A stretch of DNA of 64,000 bases from Ceratotherium simum simum (GCF_000283155.1 NW_004454207.1:2999869-3063868), one strand, 5' to 3'. Numbered from the stretch's first letter, positions 13,112-24,495 are shown. The notes: generated by a model not told the origin, from the letters alone. Translations and numbers: made by a program.

Positions 13112-14274
13112 CTTTGCTCCTGTACAGGTATGAGAGGATGTGATATTAATTCATTAGACACCTTCTTTTCAAATATGTAGGAAATTAATGATATTTTCCA
13201 GATGCTTATATTAACCTTCTTTTGGCAAGTATGTAGAACAGAAATTAATTTGTCCCTAACAGTATTAGTAAGCATGAGATATTACTGTATTCTTGTTTAG
13301 AGATAATTTTTATACACTCATTGTAACGGGCAGAACACATCTCTAGGTACTTTATCATTTTATCCTTTACCACGATAAAGAACACAATTTTTTGAAGGAA
13401 TCTCTCTAAGAGAAGTAGGTATCTTTATATAGGATTTAGTCTCGGACTTCTGCAAGTATCAAAGTAATAAGGATGAGTCTGAAAATGGTGCAGTTGAACA
13501 AGGGAATTTGAAGTTGTCACTGTGGAATGAGACGCAAAGTGAACACGTTTTTGAATATATGCTTTTCAGATTCATGTGAAGACATCACGGAAAGGCAATC
13601 TAAGGTAGTTATTGAGACACAAAGAAGGTATTGAAGGCAGCGAGGATGTGGGCCAAAAGCACAAGACAGACCATCAGATCTTCATATTTCTAGGTAAACA
13701 ATAATAGTGTCACTAACATTTCTTGTTATGATGATTTTGTTGAACATATTCAGGTGAGTAACGATACGATCCTTACCAATACAAGTAACCATGACTTAAC
13801 ACATTTTACACTTTACAGCTAACTTAGGTTTAACCCTGTGAGTTTCGTGGAACAGGGGAATCCTGGCAATTCTCATAGAGTTTTCCAGCCCCATAGTAAC
13901 CATAGGATTCTTGCAGGGGTTCAGTGAAACAATGGCGGTCTCTCCTGATGAAGACTTTGACCTGAATTGCTGCCGGTATCAAGGTTGTATTGAGGTCTTC
14001 CATAACAATGCACGTGAGCAAGGTGAGGTGTAAGTGTCCTGAGAAAACAAGTCATGTCCTTAAACACGTGTGGAACCTGTTTTATTCAGATGCCTGTCAC
14101 GAGAAGTCGGTGAACATAAGAGTGGTCGTTGATGGAGCCTGGCTCTTCAGCAGGTGAGTGACCAAGTGGGGCCTAGCGCAAGGCAGACCATCTGATCTTC
14201 AGTGGGAAGGGAAGTGAGGATAGAGTCCCTCACACTTGTGTTCCTGTGTGTGTTTGCAGGTGTCCTGTTAAGGC
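13112..14274 (+). repeat. Short array superunit entering the GC-shifted block
   Basis: Landmarks at 13,112 and 14,275. The right half, from about 13,800, begins the part that is closely matched at 16,555-17,270. Base composition moves toward G+C and the AT-rich spacer segments become shorter. Confidence 0.7.
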
Positions 14275-15914
14275 CTTTGCTAGGACACAGGCATGAGATG
14301 GTATGACAGGAACTCCCCGAAGACCTTCTTTGGTTCAGATATCTGTGTACTTAACGTTGGAGACTTGTGTGTTTCTCTTGGTTTTGGCATGTATTCCGTT
14401 CCGATATTACCCTGACCTTACTAATACGAGTAAGAAGGAGACCTTGTGTATTCTTCTTCAGAGATAATATGTATTCCAGGTAATTGCTCCTAGTGCCATC
14501 AGCAGGTTATTGACCGTAGGCATTTTTTCAGGAATCCCTTCAAGAAAGGAAGGTGCCACTTCCTAGGGTTTGACCTCGGCATTCTGCAAGGATCCAGGTA
14601 GTGTGGACGGGTCCTCCAGTGATACCAGTGACCGAGGGAATTTGCAAGGCTTTAGGTAGGATGAGACATGTACCAAACACATTTACTCCGATATGTTTTT
14701 CAGACTCTCGTCAACAGGTCCCGCTAGGCCTATCAATGGTAGTTAGCCTGGACACCGTTTCTATAGAGGTCAGAGAGGCTGTGGGCCTAAGCACAGCACA
14801 GCCCATCTAACATTCACCTATCTCACAAAGCGATGACGTTTCCTCAAACTTCTTGTTCCCGTGTCTTTATTGCAGGTAGTCAGGTAAGACATTGTAGAGG
14901 CCCTAGAAATCCTAGCGACCCTGTGATCCCACTGTTTTCTATTCTAAGGAAAGTTTTATGTTTAAACAGATGATGGTTCAGTGATTTGCACATCTCCACG
15001 TGATTACCATGGAGATGCGAGTAACAGGAATCACCTCGCTTCTTTCTGAGGTGAGCAGTCCAGAGATGCTGGTGTCCCTAGCAACGGTATAGATCTTAAA
15101 GTACTACAAGATTCCAGGTAGAGTTGACGCGTCTTGCCGGGATGACACTGAACAGGGTTATTTTCATGGTCCAGGTACGGGAAGCGTGACGATAGACGCC
15201 TGTGTCACGATGTGTTTGCCAGGTTAGGTGTCCTGGTGCACCTCATAATGCTGATTCAAGGGACGTGGCTTGTATCCAGGGAAGTGGTGGTGTGGGCCCC
15301 AAGCACCCTATACGCCATCTGATCTTCAGATGTCTAGGTAAGTGGTGATGGAGTTCCTACCATTTGTGTGAGCGTGGGGTTGTTCTGTAGGTATTCAGGG
15401 AAGAAATCGTATTGTCTCAAAGAATGCTAGTAAGTGTGAGCTCTTACAGGATTAGACTTCACGTGTCGTGTGGGTTTAACCTAAGCAGTGACTGAGATGT
15501 GTGCAGCTCCGTTATCCTGCTGTTCCACACCACAGTACTGACCAGGAGATTTTTCTAGGTGATCAGTCAGGAGGTGATGATGTGTGTCATATCGGCGTTG
15601 ACCGAGATGTTCTGCCTGGATCCAGGTAAGGTGGATGATTCCTGCCTTGAGGGAATGGAGCAAGAGAATTGGCAGGAGTCGTGGTGGAACAAGTTGTTTC
15701 CTTCAACACTTTTGTGGCACGTGTCTTTGCAGCTTCCTGTCAAGAAATCCCTCGGAACCCAAGGATGGTCGTTAAGAGAACCTTGTCAGGAACCGGGTAA
15801 GTGAGAAAGAGAGAGTTACTACGCTGAAGACCGTCTGATGTTCAGATAGCAAAGGAACTGAGCATGATGTCCCTAACACTTGTGTTCCCATCTGCTTGCA
15901 GGTAAACTCTGAGG
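14275..15914 (+). repeat. Intermediate array superunit (~1.64 kb), GC-shifted
   Basis: One 650-bp block and two 515-bp blocks. The monomers contain many substitutions to G and C and several CpG dinucleotides compared with the same positions elsewhere (for example near 15,120-15,200). The segment at 14,530-14,650 is nearly identical to 20,080-20,190. Confidence 0.7.
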
Positions 15915-17061
15915 TTTTGCTAGGAAACAGGTATGAGATGATGTGGCGTGAACTCCTTGAAGACATTCTTTCTTTGGAGAGATCTGGGTAATTATCTACG
16001 TGGCTGAGACTCTTAGAGCAACCTCGTTTAGGCATGCGTGCCGTTGAGATATTCAGGTGTCCCTGAGAAGACTAGGCGGCAGGGGAATTTTCTGTGTTAT
16101 TGTTTAGACATAATGAGTTTTTCACGTTCAGACGGATCGATGGATATGCAGATGTCCAGGGAATTGCTGCTATTGCCCATCACCGCGTGATTCACTGCGG
16201 GAATTCGGCAGGTGTTCCTTACTAGGGGCTGACCTCGAAGTTTGGCAGGTGTTCAGATATCGTCGATGGGTCCCGAGATGACGCAAGTGAGCAGGGCAAT
16301 TTGCGGTTGTGGGTGAGAATAAACTGGTACCCAGCACATTTTCCACAATGTGTTTTTCGGGTTGCTGGCAAGACGTCAGGACGAACCCAGCATTGGTCCT
16401 CAGCGGAGGACATGGTTGGTGTGCAGGACAGTGAGGATGTGGGCCTCAAGCACAGCACAGGCCACCTGATCTCCAGATATCTGGGGAAGTGATGATGGTG
16501 TCACACTTGTCGTGACCATGAGTTTGTTGCAGGTGTTCGGGCACGAAATGATAGAGTCCTTATCGATGCTAGTACCCATGAGTTTGCACTTTTTACATTT
16601 TAGAGCCAACTTAGGTTTAACTCTGTGAGTGTTGTGGATCTGGGGAGTCCTGGCAATTGTCATGGAGCACCCACCCCCCTGGTAACCACAGGATTCTTGC
16701 AGGGGTTCAGTGAAACAATGGTGATCTCTCGTGACCAAGTCTTTGACCTGAATTCCTGCCGGTATCCAGGTAGGGTTGACGTCTTCCATAAGAATGGACG
16801 TGAGCAAGGTGAGGTGTAAGTGTCCTGAGAAAACAAGTCGTGTCCTTAAACACATGTGTGGAACCTGTTTTTTCAGGTGCCTGTCACGAGAACTCGGTGA
16901 ACCTAAGAGTGGTCGTTGACGGAGCCTGGCTCTTCAGCAGGTGAGTGACCAAGTGGGGCCTAGCGCAAGGCAGATCATCTGATCTTCAGTGGGAAGGGAA
17001 GTGAGGATAGAGTCCCTTGCACTTGTGTTCCTGTGTGTGTTTGCACCTGTCCTGTTAAGGC
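15915..17061 (+). repeat. Short array superunit, GC-shifted
   Basis: Landmarks at 15,915 and 17,062. The part 16,555-17,061 matches 13,790-14,275 at roughly 90-95% by eye, far above the usual similarity between corresponding blocks. Confidence 0.7.
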
Positions 17062-19784
17062 CTTTGCTAGGACTCAGGCATCAGATGGTATGACAGGAAC
17101 TCCCCGAAGACATTCTTTGGTTCAGGTATCTGTGTACTTAATGTTGGAGACTTGTGTGTTTCTCTTGCTTTTGCCATGTATTCCATTCCAATATTACTCT
17201 GACCTTACTAATACGAGTAAGAAGGAGACCTTGTGTATTCTTCTTCAGAGATAATATGTATTTCAGGTAATTTTCTTTGTGTAATCAGCAGCTTATTGAC
17301 TATAGGTGTTTTTTCACAAATCCCTTCAAGAGAGAAATGTGTCCCTTCCACTGGTTTTCATCTTGGCATTTTCGTTTATCCAGGTAGTGTCAATGTGTCC
17401 TATAGTGGTACAAGTGACCAAGGTAATTTCCCCGTGTAGAGGTAGAATGTGTCTTGTATTTTTCTTATTCTCCACAATGTGTTTTTCAGGGTCATGTCAA
17501 GATATCAGGGTGAGTCTATCAATGTTAGTTAATATGGGACATTGCTAATATGGAGGTAGCTGATTCTGAGGTCCTCAACCTCGGCACATTCTCTCTGACC
17601 CTCATATATCTAAGTAAGTAATATTTGTCCTCGCACTTCTTTTACCATGTTTTTTTTGAAAGGTATTCGGGTAAGAAATGGTAGAATCCTTAACAATTTC
17701 AGAGACCATGAATTTTCACTTTTCTTATTTCTGTATATGTTCATTTTGTGACCCTACAAATGTCGAGGGGTTCCATGTATACTGGTATTTCTCTGGGTGT
17801 TCCCATCACATTCCAACCCATAGGATATTTCCTGGTGTTAGTCAAAGATTGATGCCTTTTTCTGACTTTGGTTTTAACCTTGCATTACTGCAAGTGTCCA
17901 GGTAGGATTGATGTGTCCTGTGATGATCAAGTGAACAAGGTTATTAGCATGTGTCCTGGTAGAATAAGTTATGTCCTCCAACACACGTTCCATAATGTCT
18001 TGCCAGGTACCTTCCAAGACCTCATGATGAGCCTACCACTACTTGTTAATGGAAAACATCACTAGTATGGAGGTAAGTGATGATGTGGGCCTCGACCACA
18101 GCACAGACCATCTGCTCTTCAGATAGCTAGGTAGGTGATGCCAGTGTCCCTACAATTGTTGTTACCTTCTTTGCTGATATTCAGGAAGGAAATGATAATC
18201 CTTGCCAAGTCTAGAATCCATGACTTTCAGTTTTTATACTGTTGAGGAAATTTTCATTTCTCTCTGTGTGTAATGAGGGATTGCCATATCCAGGTAGTTC
18301 ACATGATGCTCCTAACCACGGGAGTAACCATGGAGATTTTGCAGGTGTCCCAAAATGATGTGTTGTGTCTGACTCTGGTTTTGACCTTGGAGTACTGTAA
18401 GTATTCAAGTAGAGTTGATGTTCTCATAATGAAGAAAGTGTCCAGGGCAATTTGATGGTGTCCTGCTACAAGTTCTATTCTTTTACACATGTATCATAAT
18501 GTGTTTTTCAGATTCCTGTCAAGAGATCTCAATGAACCTGACAATTGTCATTAAGGGGGAACATTTCTGGTATCTAGGGAAGTGATGGTGTGCACCTTCA
18601 CCACATCAGACCCTCTGATTTTCACGTATCTAGGGGAGTGATGTTGATTGGCTAAACTTGTTGTACCATGTGATTTCTTTCAGGCATTCAGGTCAGAAAT
18701 GATAGTGTTTTATCCGTTCTAGCAATCATGTTATTCTACTGTTTTCTAGTTTAGAGAAAATTTCCTTTTAAGCTTGTGAATGTTGAGCAATCCACAGATA
18801 TCCATGTAGCAACGATGCAGTTGTGTGGCACAGCAGCAACCGTGGTGATTTTGTAAGTGAGCAGGGAAGAGGTAATGGTGTTTCTAAGAATGGTGTAGAC
18901 CTTGGAGTACTGCAAGAATCCAGGTAGAGTTGATGGTGGGTGCTGCAGTGATAGCAGTGAACAAGGTCAATTGCAGTATCCTAGTAGAAAAGGTGTACCC
19001 ACCAACACATTTGTCACAATTTCTTTTTCAGGTTTTTGTCAAGAAATCATGGTAAACCCCATAATGATCAATAGGGAGACTTTGCTTGCATCCAGATAAG
19101 GGATGATGTGGGCCTTTACCACCCTACAAACAATCTGATCTTCAGGTATGTATATAAGTGTGGATGGTGTTCCTAACTTTTCTGTTACCATGTTTTTATG
19201 CAGGTATTCCATAAAGAAATGATATCATCCCAACCAGAGCTAGTAAACAGCCCATATTTTTTGAGAGTTTTCGTAGAATATGTGTTTAACCTTAGTAGTG
19301 ACAGAGGGATATGCAGGTGTGCAGCTGAGTTATCTTACTGTTGCACACCATGGTATCGACCATGAGATTTCTCCAAGTACCCAGAGAAGAGATGGTGTGT
19401 CTCTGACACTGGTGTTGACCTTGAAGTTCTGAAAGATCCAGGTAGTGTTGATGGTTTCTCCAAGTTTGGAAGTGAGAAAGATGACTTGCCGGGGCCTTTT
19501 TTATTTTATTTTAATTTAATTTGTTTATTTTTGCGCATAAAACAAGTTGGGTCCTTCAGTCCTAAAACACACTTGTCATATATGTTTTTTAAAGGTTCCA
19601 GTAGTCGGGATATCACAGTGAAGCTAACAATGGTCATTAATGGGGCCCTGATCATAAACAGGTGAGTGGTAAAGTGGGTCTTACACCCACTACAGATCAT
19701 TTGATCTTCAGATGTCTAGGTAAGTGAGGACAGTGTCTCTTAACACAGTGCTACCGTGGTTTTTTGCAGGTATCCTGTTAAGGT
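17062..19784 (+). repeat. Full ~2.7-kb array superunit without insertion
   Basis: Landmark distance is 2,723 bp with no SINE, so this is the cleanest example of the complete unit: one 650-bp block and four 515-bp blocks. The final block has 'ccagagctagtaaac' near 19,235 and then the 'gtagtgacagagggatatgcagg' type junction near 19,296. Confidence 0.8.
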
Positions 19785-22299
19785 GTTTGCTAGTGTACAG
19801 GTATGAGATGATGTAACATTAATTCGTTAGAAACATTCCCAATTTCAGTATCCACTAAATTATTGTTTTTGAGACTCTTACATTTACCTAATTTTTATCG
19901 TGTGTGTAGTTAAGAAATTAATTTGTTGCTAATACTGCTAGTATGAATGAGATTTTTATCTTCTTCTGTAAAGATAACATGCCCTTAACACTACTAATGA
20001 AAGCCAGATATGCAGATATTCAGGTAATTTGTCACATTGTCCTTCACAGCGTTATTGACTAAGGGATTATTGCAGGAATCCCTTCAAGAGAGGAAGGTGC
20101 TGCTTCCTAGGGTTTGACCTCGGCATTCTGCAAGGATCCAGGTAGTGTGGATGGGTCCTCCAGTGATACCGGTGACCAAGGGAATTTGCAGGTGTATATT
20201 TAGAATGAGACATGTACCAAATACTTTTACTACAATGTGTTTTCCAGGCTGTGCCAAGAGATCACAGTGAACCTGTCTATGGTAATTAATCAAGGACTCT
20301 GCTGATATTGAGGTAAGTGATGATGTAGGCCTAGACCACAGCACAGACCTGATCTTCAGATAGCTAGGTACGTGATGATGTGTACTATCACTTCTTATTA
20401 CCAGGATTTTGTTGCAGGTATTCAGGTAAGGAATGATAAAATCCTTACCAATTCTAGAGTCCATGAGTTTTCTCTTTTTATAATCAGATAAAATTTATGG
20501 TTCAATCTGTGAGTGCTAAGGGATTGCAGGCATTCAGGTATTTATCATGGTTTTTCTCACCACTGTACTTACCCATAGGATTTTTACAGGTGTCCAGTAA
20601 AGAAATTATGGTTTTCTGACCCTGACGTTGACCCTGGATTACTGCAAGTATCCAGGTAGAGTTGATACTTCTCGTAATGATTAAGTGACCAATGTTCTCT
20701 GCAAGTGTCCTGAAAAGTTGTGCCTTTCACATATGTTTCATAACATCTTTTTCAGGTTCTTGTGTAAGAGATCACAATGAACCCTACCGTGTTCATTATT
20801 AGGACATTCCTGATATGCAGGTAAGTGAGGACGTTGGCCAACCCACAGCACAGGCCGTCTGATCTCCAGATAGCTAGGTAAATGATGACGGTGTCCCTAC
20901 CACTTGTTACCATGATTTCTTTGTAGATATTCAGGTAGGAAATGATTCATTCCTTACCGGTTCTAGAAAGCATGAGTTTTCATTTTCATATTTTAGAAAA
21001 AATTTGTGTTTATCCCTATGAGTGTTGAGTAATTTCACATATCCAGGTAATTATCATGATGTTCCCCTCCACAATGGTGACCATGGAAATTTTGCAGGTG
21101 TCCTGTTGAGAAATGTTGTCTTACGTGGCAATGATCCTGACTTGGAGTACTGCAAGTAGTCAGGTAGAGTCGATGTTCTCATAATAATGATAGTGATGAA
21201 CGTTATTTTCAGGTGTCCTGGTAGAACAAGTTATGCCCTTTTACATGTGTATCTTAATGTGTTTTTCAGGTTCATGTCAAGAGATCATGGTGAACCCTAA
21301 CAATGGCTGTTAACAGGAGACGTTATAGGTATCCAGGTAAGTGATGACGTGCACCTTCCCCACATCACAGACCATCTAATCTTCACATACTTAATTAAGG
21401 GAAGTTTGTTTGCCTAAAGTTGTTTTACCATGTGATTTTTTTGTGGGTTTTCAGGTAAGAAATGAGTGTTTTACCAATTCCAGAAACCATGTTATCCTAC
21501 TGTTTTATATTTTAGAAAAAAATTATGTTTAACCATATGATTGTTGAGTGAATTGCAGATATCCATGTAATTATCACGGAGCTACAAGTCGCAGTAGTAA
21601 CCATGGTTTTTTCACAGGTGAGCATTTAAGTGATGATAGTGCCTCTAACAATGGCTTAGACCTTGGAGCACTGCAAGATTCCAGGTAGATTTGATGAGTC
21701 CTGCAGTGATGGTAATGAATAAGGTTATGTTCAGGGTCCAGGTAATAAAGGTGTGTCATAGACACATTTGTTACAATTTGTATTTTTCAAGTTACTGTTA
21801 AGAGATCATGATAAACCTCATAATGATCGTTAAAGGGATTTTGTTTGTATCCAGGTAAGTGCTGATGTGGGCCTTTTGCATGCCACTGACCATCTGATCT
21901 TTAGATACCTAGATAAGTGATGATGGTGTTCTAACATTTCTGTTGCCATGTTTTTTTGCAGGTATTCAGGTAAGAAATGATATTGTCCCAGCTAATACTA
22001 GTAAGCATTAGCCCATATTATTTTAGAGTTTAAATATAATGTTTGTATAACCTTAGTAGTAACTGATGGATTATGTAGGTGTCCAAGTAAACTATCATTT
22101 TGTCTGTCACCTCTCTATTGACCATGGCTTTTTTGCAATTATTTTATCAAGACAGGATAGGATGTTGGCCTTGAACTTCTACAAGTTTCTAGGTAGATTT
22201 GATGGGCCCCATAAATTTGATGAGATTTTGCCAGGTATTCAGATAATACATGTATTCCTACCACAGTTTTTACCATGAATTTTTGTAGAATCTAATCAA
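19785..22299 (+). repeat. Last array superunit before the right edge
   Basis: It starts with a 650-bp block and continues with 515-bp blocks whose anchors are near 20,350, 20,870, 21,380 and 21,890. The marker variant 'gctaatactagtaagcatt' of the last block appears near 21,992. The order is the same as in the complete units, but the far end runs into the hairpin at 22,300 and loses the regular rhythm. Confidence 0.75.
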
Positions 22300-22385
22300 G
22301 AGATGATGGTGGCCTTAACCATTTTGGTTAAGGCCCACATCATCTCTTAACTGGATGCCAGCAAAATCTCAAACTAAATACTGTT
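22300..22385 (-). repeat. Single inverted array monomer forming a hairpin
   Basis: The 22-base arms at 22,300-22,321 and 22,325-22,346 are reverse complements with two mismatches, around a 3-base loop. Similarity continues weakly outward on both sides. Read on the minus strand, 22,325-22,385 is an ordinary array monomer (TGGCATCCAG followed by TTAAGAGATGATGTGGGCC), so this is one monomer in the opposite direction and not just a chance palindrome. Confidence 0.8.
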
Positions 22386-23325
22386 GTTTGGTATTTTTGC
22401 AGATGTCTACCCCAAAGGAGATGATGTCTCTATCTAAGTTCTTGACTCTGGATTTTTGCAAGTATCTGCATAGATTTTATGCTTCCCTTTAAGTTTGTAA
22501 GTTGTCTCTTTGGTTTTTGTAGCTTCCAGTTAAGAGATTTTTGAGAACCTTCGTATGGTATTGAAGGTGAATTTTGCTTACATCCAAGTAAAGGATGATA
22601 GTGTTTGTACCAAAGTTGGACTTCATGCAGATATCCAGGTAAGCAGTGATAGTGTTTGTGAGCCAATATAGAGATCACATTTATTTGCAAGTATCCTTGT
22701 GAGTTGTGTTGACTAACCACCTTAGTGATCAGGGGAGTTTTGCAGATATCCTGTCACCTTATGAAGGTGTCTCTAACTAAGGTGTTTTCTTTGGAAATTT
22801 GCAGGCATCCAGGTAAGAGTTGATGGTGTCTCTAATCAAAATAATGACCATGGAATTTTGCAGTTATCCAGGCAAGAGATGATGTGTCCCTACCGTGATA
22901 TTGACCCTGGGCCGTTCTAGGTATTCAGGTAAGACATGGTATTTGTCTGATTACATTAGTGACTGTGGGAGTTTTTGCTGGTAGGCAGGCAGAAAATGAT
23001 TGTGCCTGTATCTACAGTCCTGATCTTTGAATTTTGCGTGTATCCAGGTAAGAGTTAATCTGTGCCTTACTGTGCTAGTGACTTTGGGATAACTTAGTTG
23101 TCCAGGTAAGGAGTGATGTGTCCTTAACCATGTTAGTTACCATGGGATTTTGCAGGTATCCAAATAAGAAATCACGCATCCACAACTATGTTTTTTGTCC
23201 TCAGATTTTTTGGGTATTCTTGGAAGAGATGATGGTGTTCTTAACAATAATGACCATAGGATTTTGCAGATACCCAGTCAAAAGATGGCATCTCTATCAA
23301 TGTTGGTGTCCATGGGAATGAAAGA
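22386..23325 (+). repeat. Array edge: simple diverged monomers without higher-order pattern
   Basis: About 16 monomers in direct orientation. From about 22,750 they follow the consensus core quite closely, for example GCATCCAGGTAAGAGTTGAT at 22,805 and TATCCAGGTAAGAGTTAATC at 23,040, but the 515/650-bp block pattern is gone. Similarity stops near 23,325 ('catgggaatg'), where unrelated AT-rich DNA begins. Edge monomers of this kind are expected where homogenising exchange no longer reaches. Confidence 0.85.
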
Positions 23326-24424
23326 AAAATGGAATACATTTTTTGGCTAGCTATATATTTTGTTAAAAGAATTTTAACATTCAATGACTATTAAATATTA
23401 TTCACAATCATATTCCCTTATATCCATTTCTTTATTTGTTCAATTTCTCCATAATGACATTTGCACCAGGAATCTTAGGCCCACATTGATGAAATAATTT
23501 AATATCTAGGAGCTATCAATACAGACATACTTCATGTAAAATTTGGTTATTCCTAAAGAAAATTAGGCTATAGATATTTGTATAGTTCTTAATTAAAGGG
23601 TTGGGGGAACCTATTGGTATACATATTGTGGAGAAAAACATTTCTACTCTCACCCTGCTGATATGAATAGGTATTAGGTGATATGTTGGAAAATATGTGA
23701 AACATGATATAGATTAATGGAGGACTTGAATAACTCTTACCCAATTATTAATTCAGTTATTAAATTATTATTTAGATTATACCATTAAAACAGAAAATGA
23801 GAGCTGAATAAGAACTTGGTGATCAACTAGTCCAACACCACCACGAATGAGAGAGCCCTGAGTGCAGAGAGGTTAATAAAGGCACACAATTGTGTAGGTA
23901 TCAAGTACTCTTCTCATTATCCTGTTTTCTTTGTTTGAAAGCCTGAGACCAATTAAAAAGCAATAAAACAAGTGCTCCAGTGCTTGTTTGAATCAATATG
24001 TCTCAGGAAATACACTTCCGATTGGCCAGACTCTCCATCATGCACTTTGCTTTGTTGCTCATATATTCAGTGTAAAATTCGCCTTAAGGAAGCCCTGGGT
24101 CTCAGTCCCAAACCCCCCAGCTACAGATGTCTCCAATGAAGGGAAGCACCCTAGTCTGAATTTCAGTTCAGCCAAGTGGGATCCCTGTGAATTTCCATTC
24201 TCTTCTGATATTCCAGTTCTTGTGGGATCTGTTTACAACCACGGTTCATCTGACTATGGAATCACTGCTCTGCATTTCAACACCATCGAACATATGTCAG
24301 ATCAAGACCCGTTAAGTACAATTCCACAGGAAAAGAGAAGTAAAGGGGTTAACCTGCAATAGTAGATGAGAATGATGATGGAGAAAGAAAATTAAAGAAA
24401 TGAAGACGAAAAACCTTTTGACAA
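23326..24424. other. Unassigned AT-rich DNA right of the array
   Basis: Single-copy-looking sequence with no similarity to the array. The longest open frame (23,988-24,362, plus strand, 124 codons) has no recognisable domain, no splice context and no family resemblance, and I do not call it a gene. I see no repeat that I can name. Confidence 0.4.
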
Positions 24425-24495
24425 GATGCCCTCACCTGGGCCATGCATATAGTAGGCACTCAATAAATATTTTTTTAAGTAAATGAATGCTTCTT
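24425..24495 (+). repeat. L2 LINE 3'-end fragment
   Basis: Contains 'catatagtaggcactcaa', then 'taaatatttttttaagtaaatgaatg', the typical last bases of L2 elements. Confidence 0.65.

Larger units (their letters stand above)
1..23325 (+). repeat. Tandem array of ~58-bp monomers with higher-order structure
   Basis: The whole interval is built from a diverged monomer of 56-60 bp. The consensus core reads GTATCCAGGTAAGNGATGAT, then GGTGTCTCTAACNATG, then TTAGTGACCATGGG, then ATTTTTGCAG. Counting between successive core positions in several places gives 58, 58, 113 (two monomers), 59, 60, 58, 57 and 57 bp. Removing the two SINEs leaves about 22.8 kb, so roughly 390-400 monomers. Copies within one block are poorly alike, but the same position in successive blocks is much more alike, which defines higher-order repeats of about 515 bp (9 monomers) and 650 bp (11 monomers). 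The array is already in progress at base 1, so its left end lies outside the window. No reading frame is kept across copies, so it is not a coding repeat. The period does not match the horse satellites I know of (about 221, 137 and 23 bp). I do not recognise the family. Confidence 0.96.

Noticed and set aside
1..23325. Many short open frames in the tandem array, up to 151 codons at 16,400-16,855 on the minus strand
   Set aside because: Frames start and stop at different places in equivalent blocks and use different frames and strands. The longer ones lie where G+C is higher and stops are rarer. No protein periodicity of 58 bp is possible without frameshift, since 58 is not a multiple of 3.
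1..23325. A CRISPR-like or spacer-repeat array
   Set aside because: There are no identical repeats with unique spacers. All parts of the monomer are related and diverged, and the SINEs show a mammalian genome.
1..23325. A real multi-exon gene with micro-exons, suggested by regular AG and GTAAGT motifs
   Set aside because: The motifs recur in every monomer because the monomer is repeated. Nothing in the DNA alone shows transcription. Kept as a finding about the motif, not as a gene.
23988..24362. 124-codon plus-strand open frame
   Set aside because: No domain, signal or family resemblance, and no other gene feature around it. A frame of this length is expected by chance in 64 kb.
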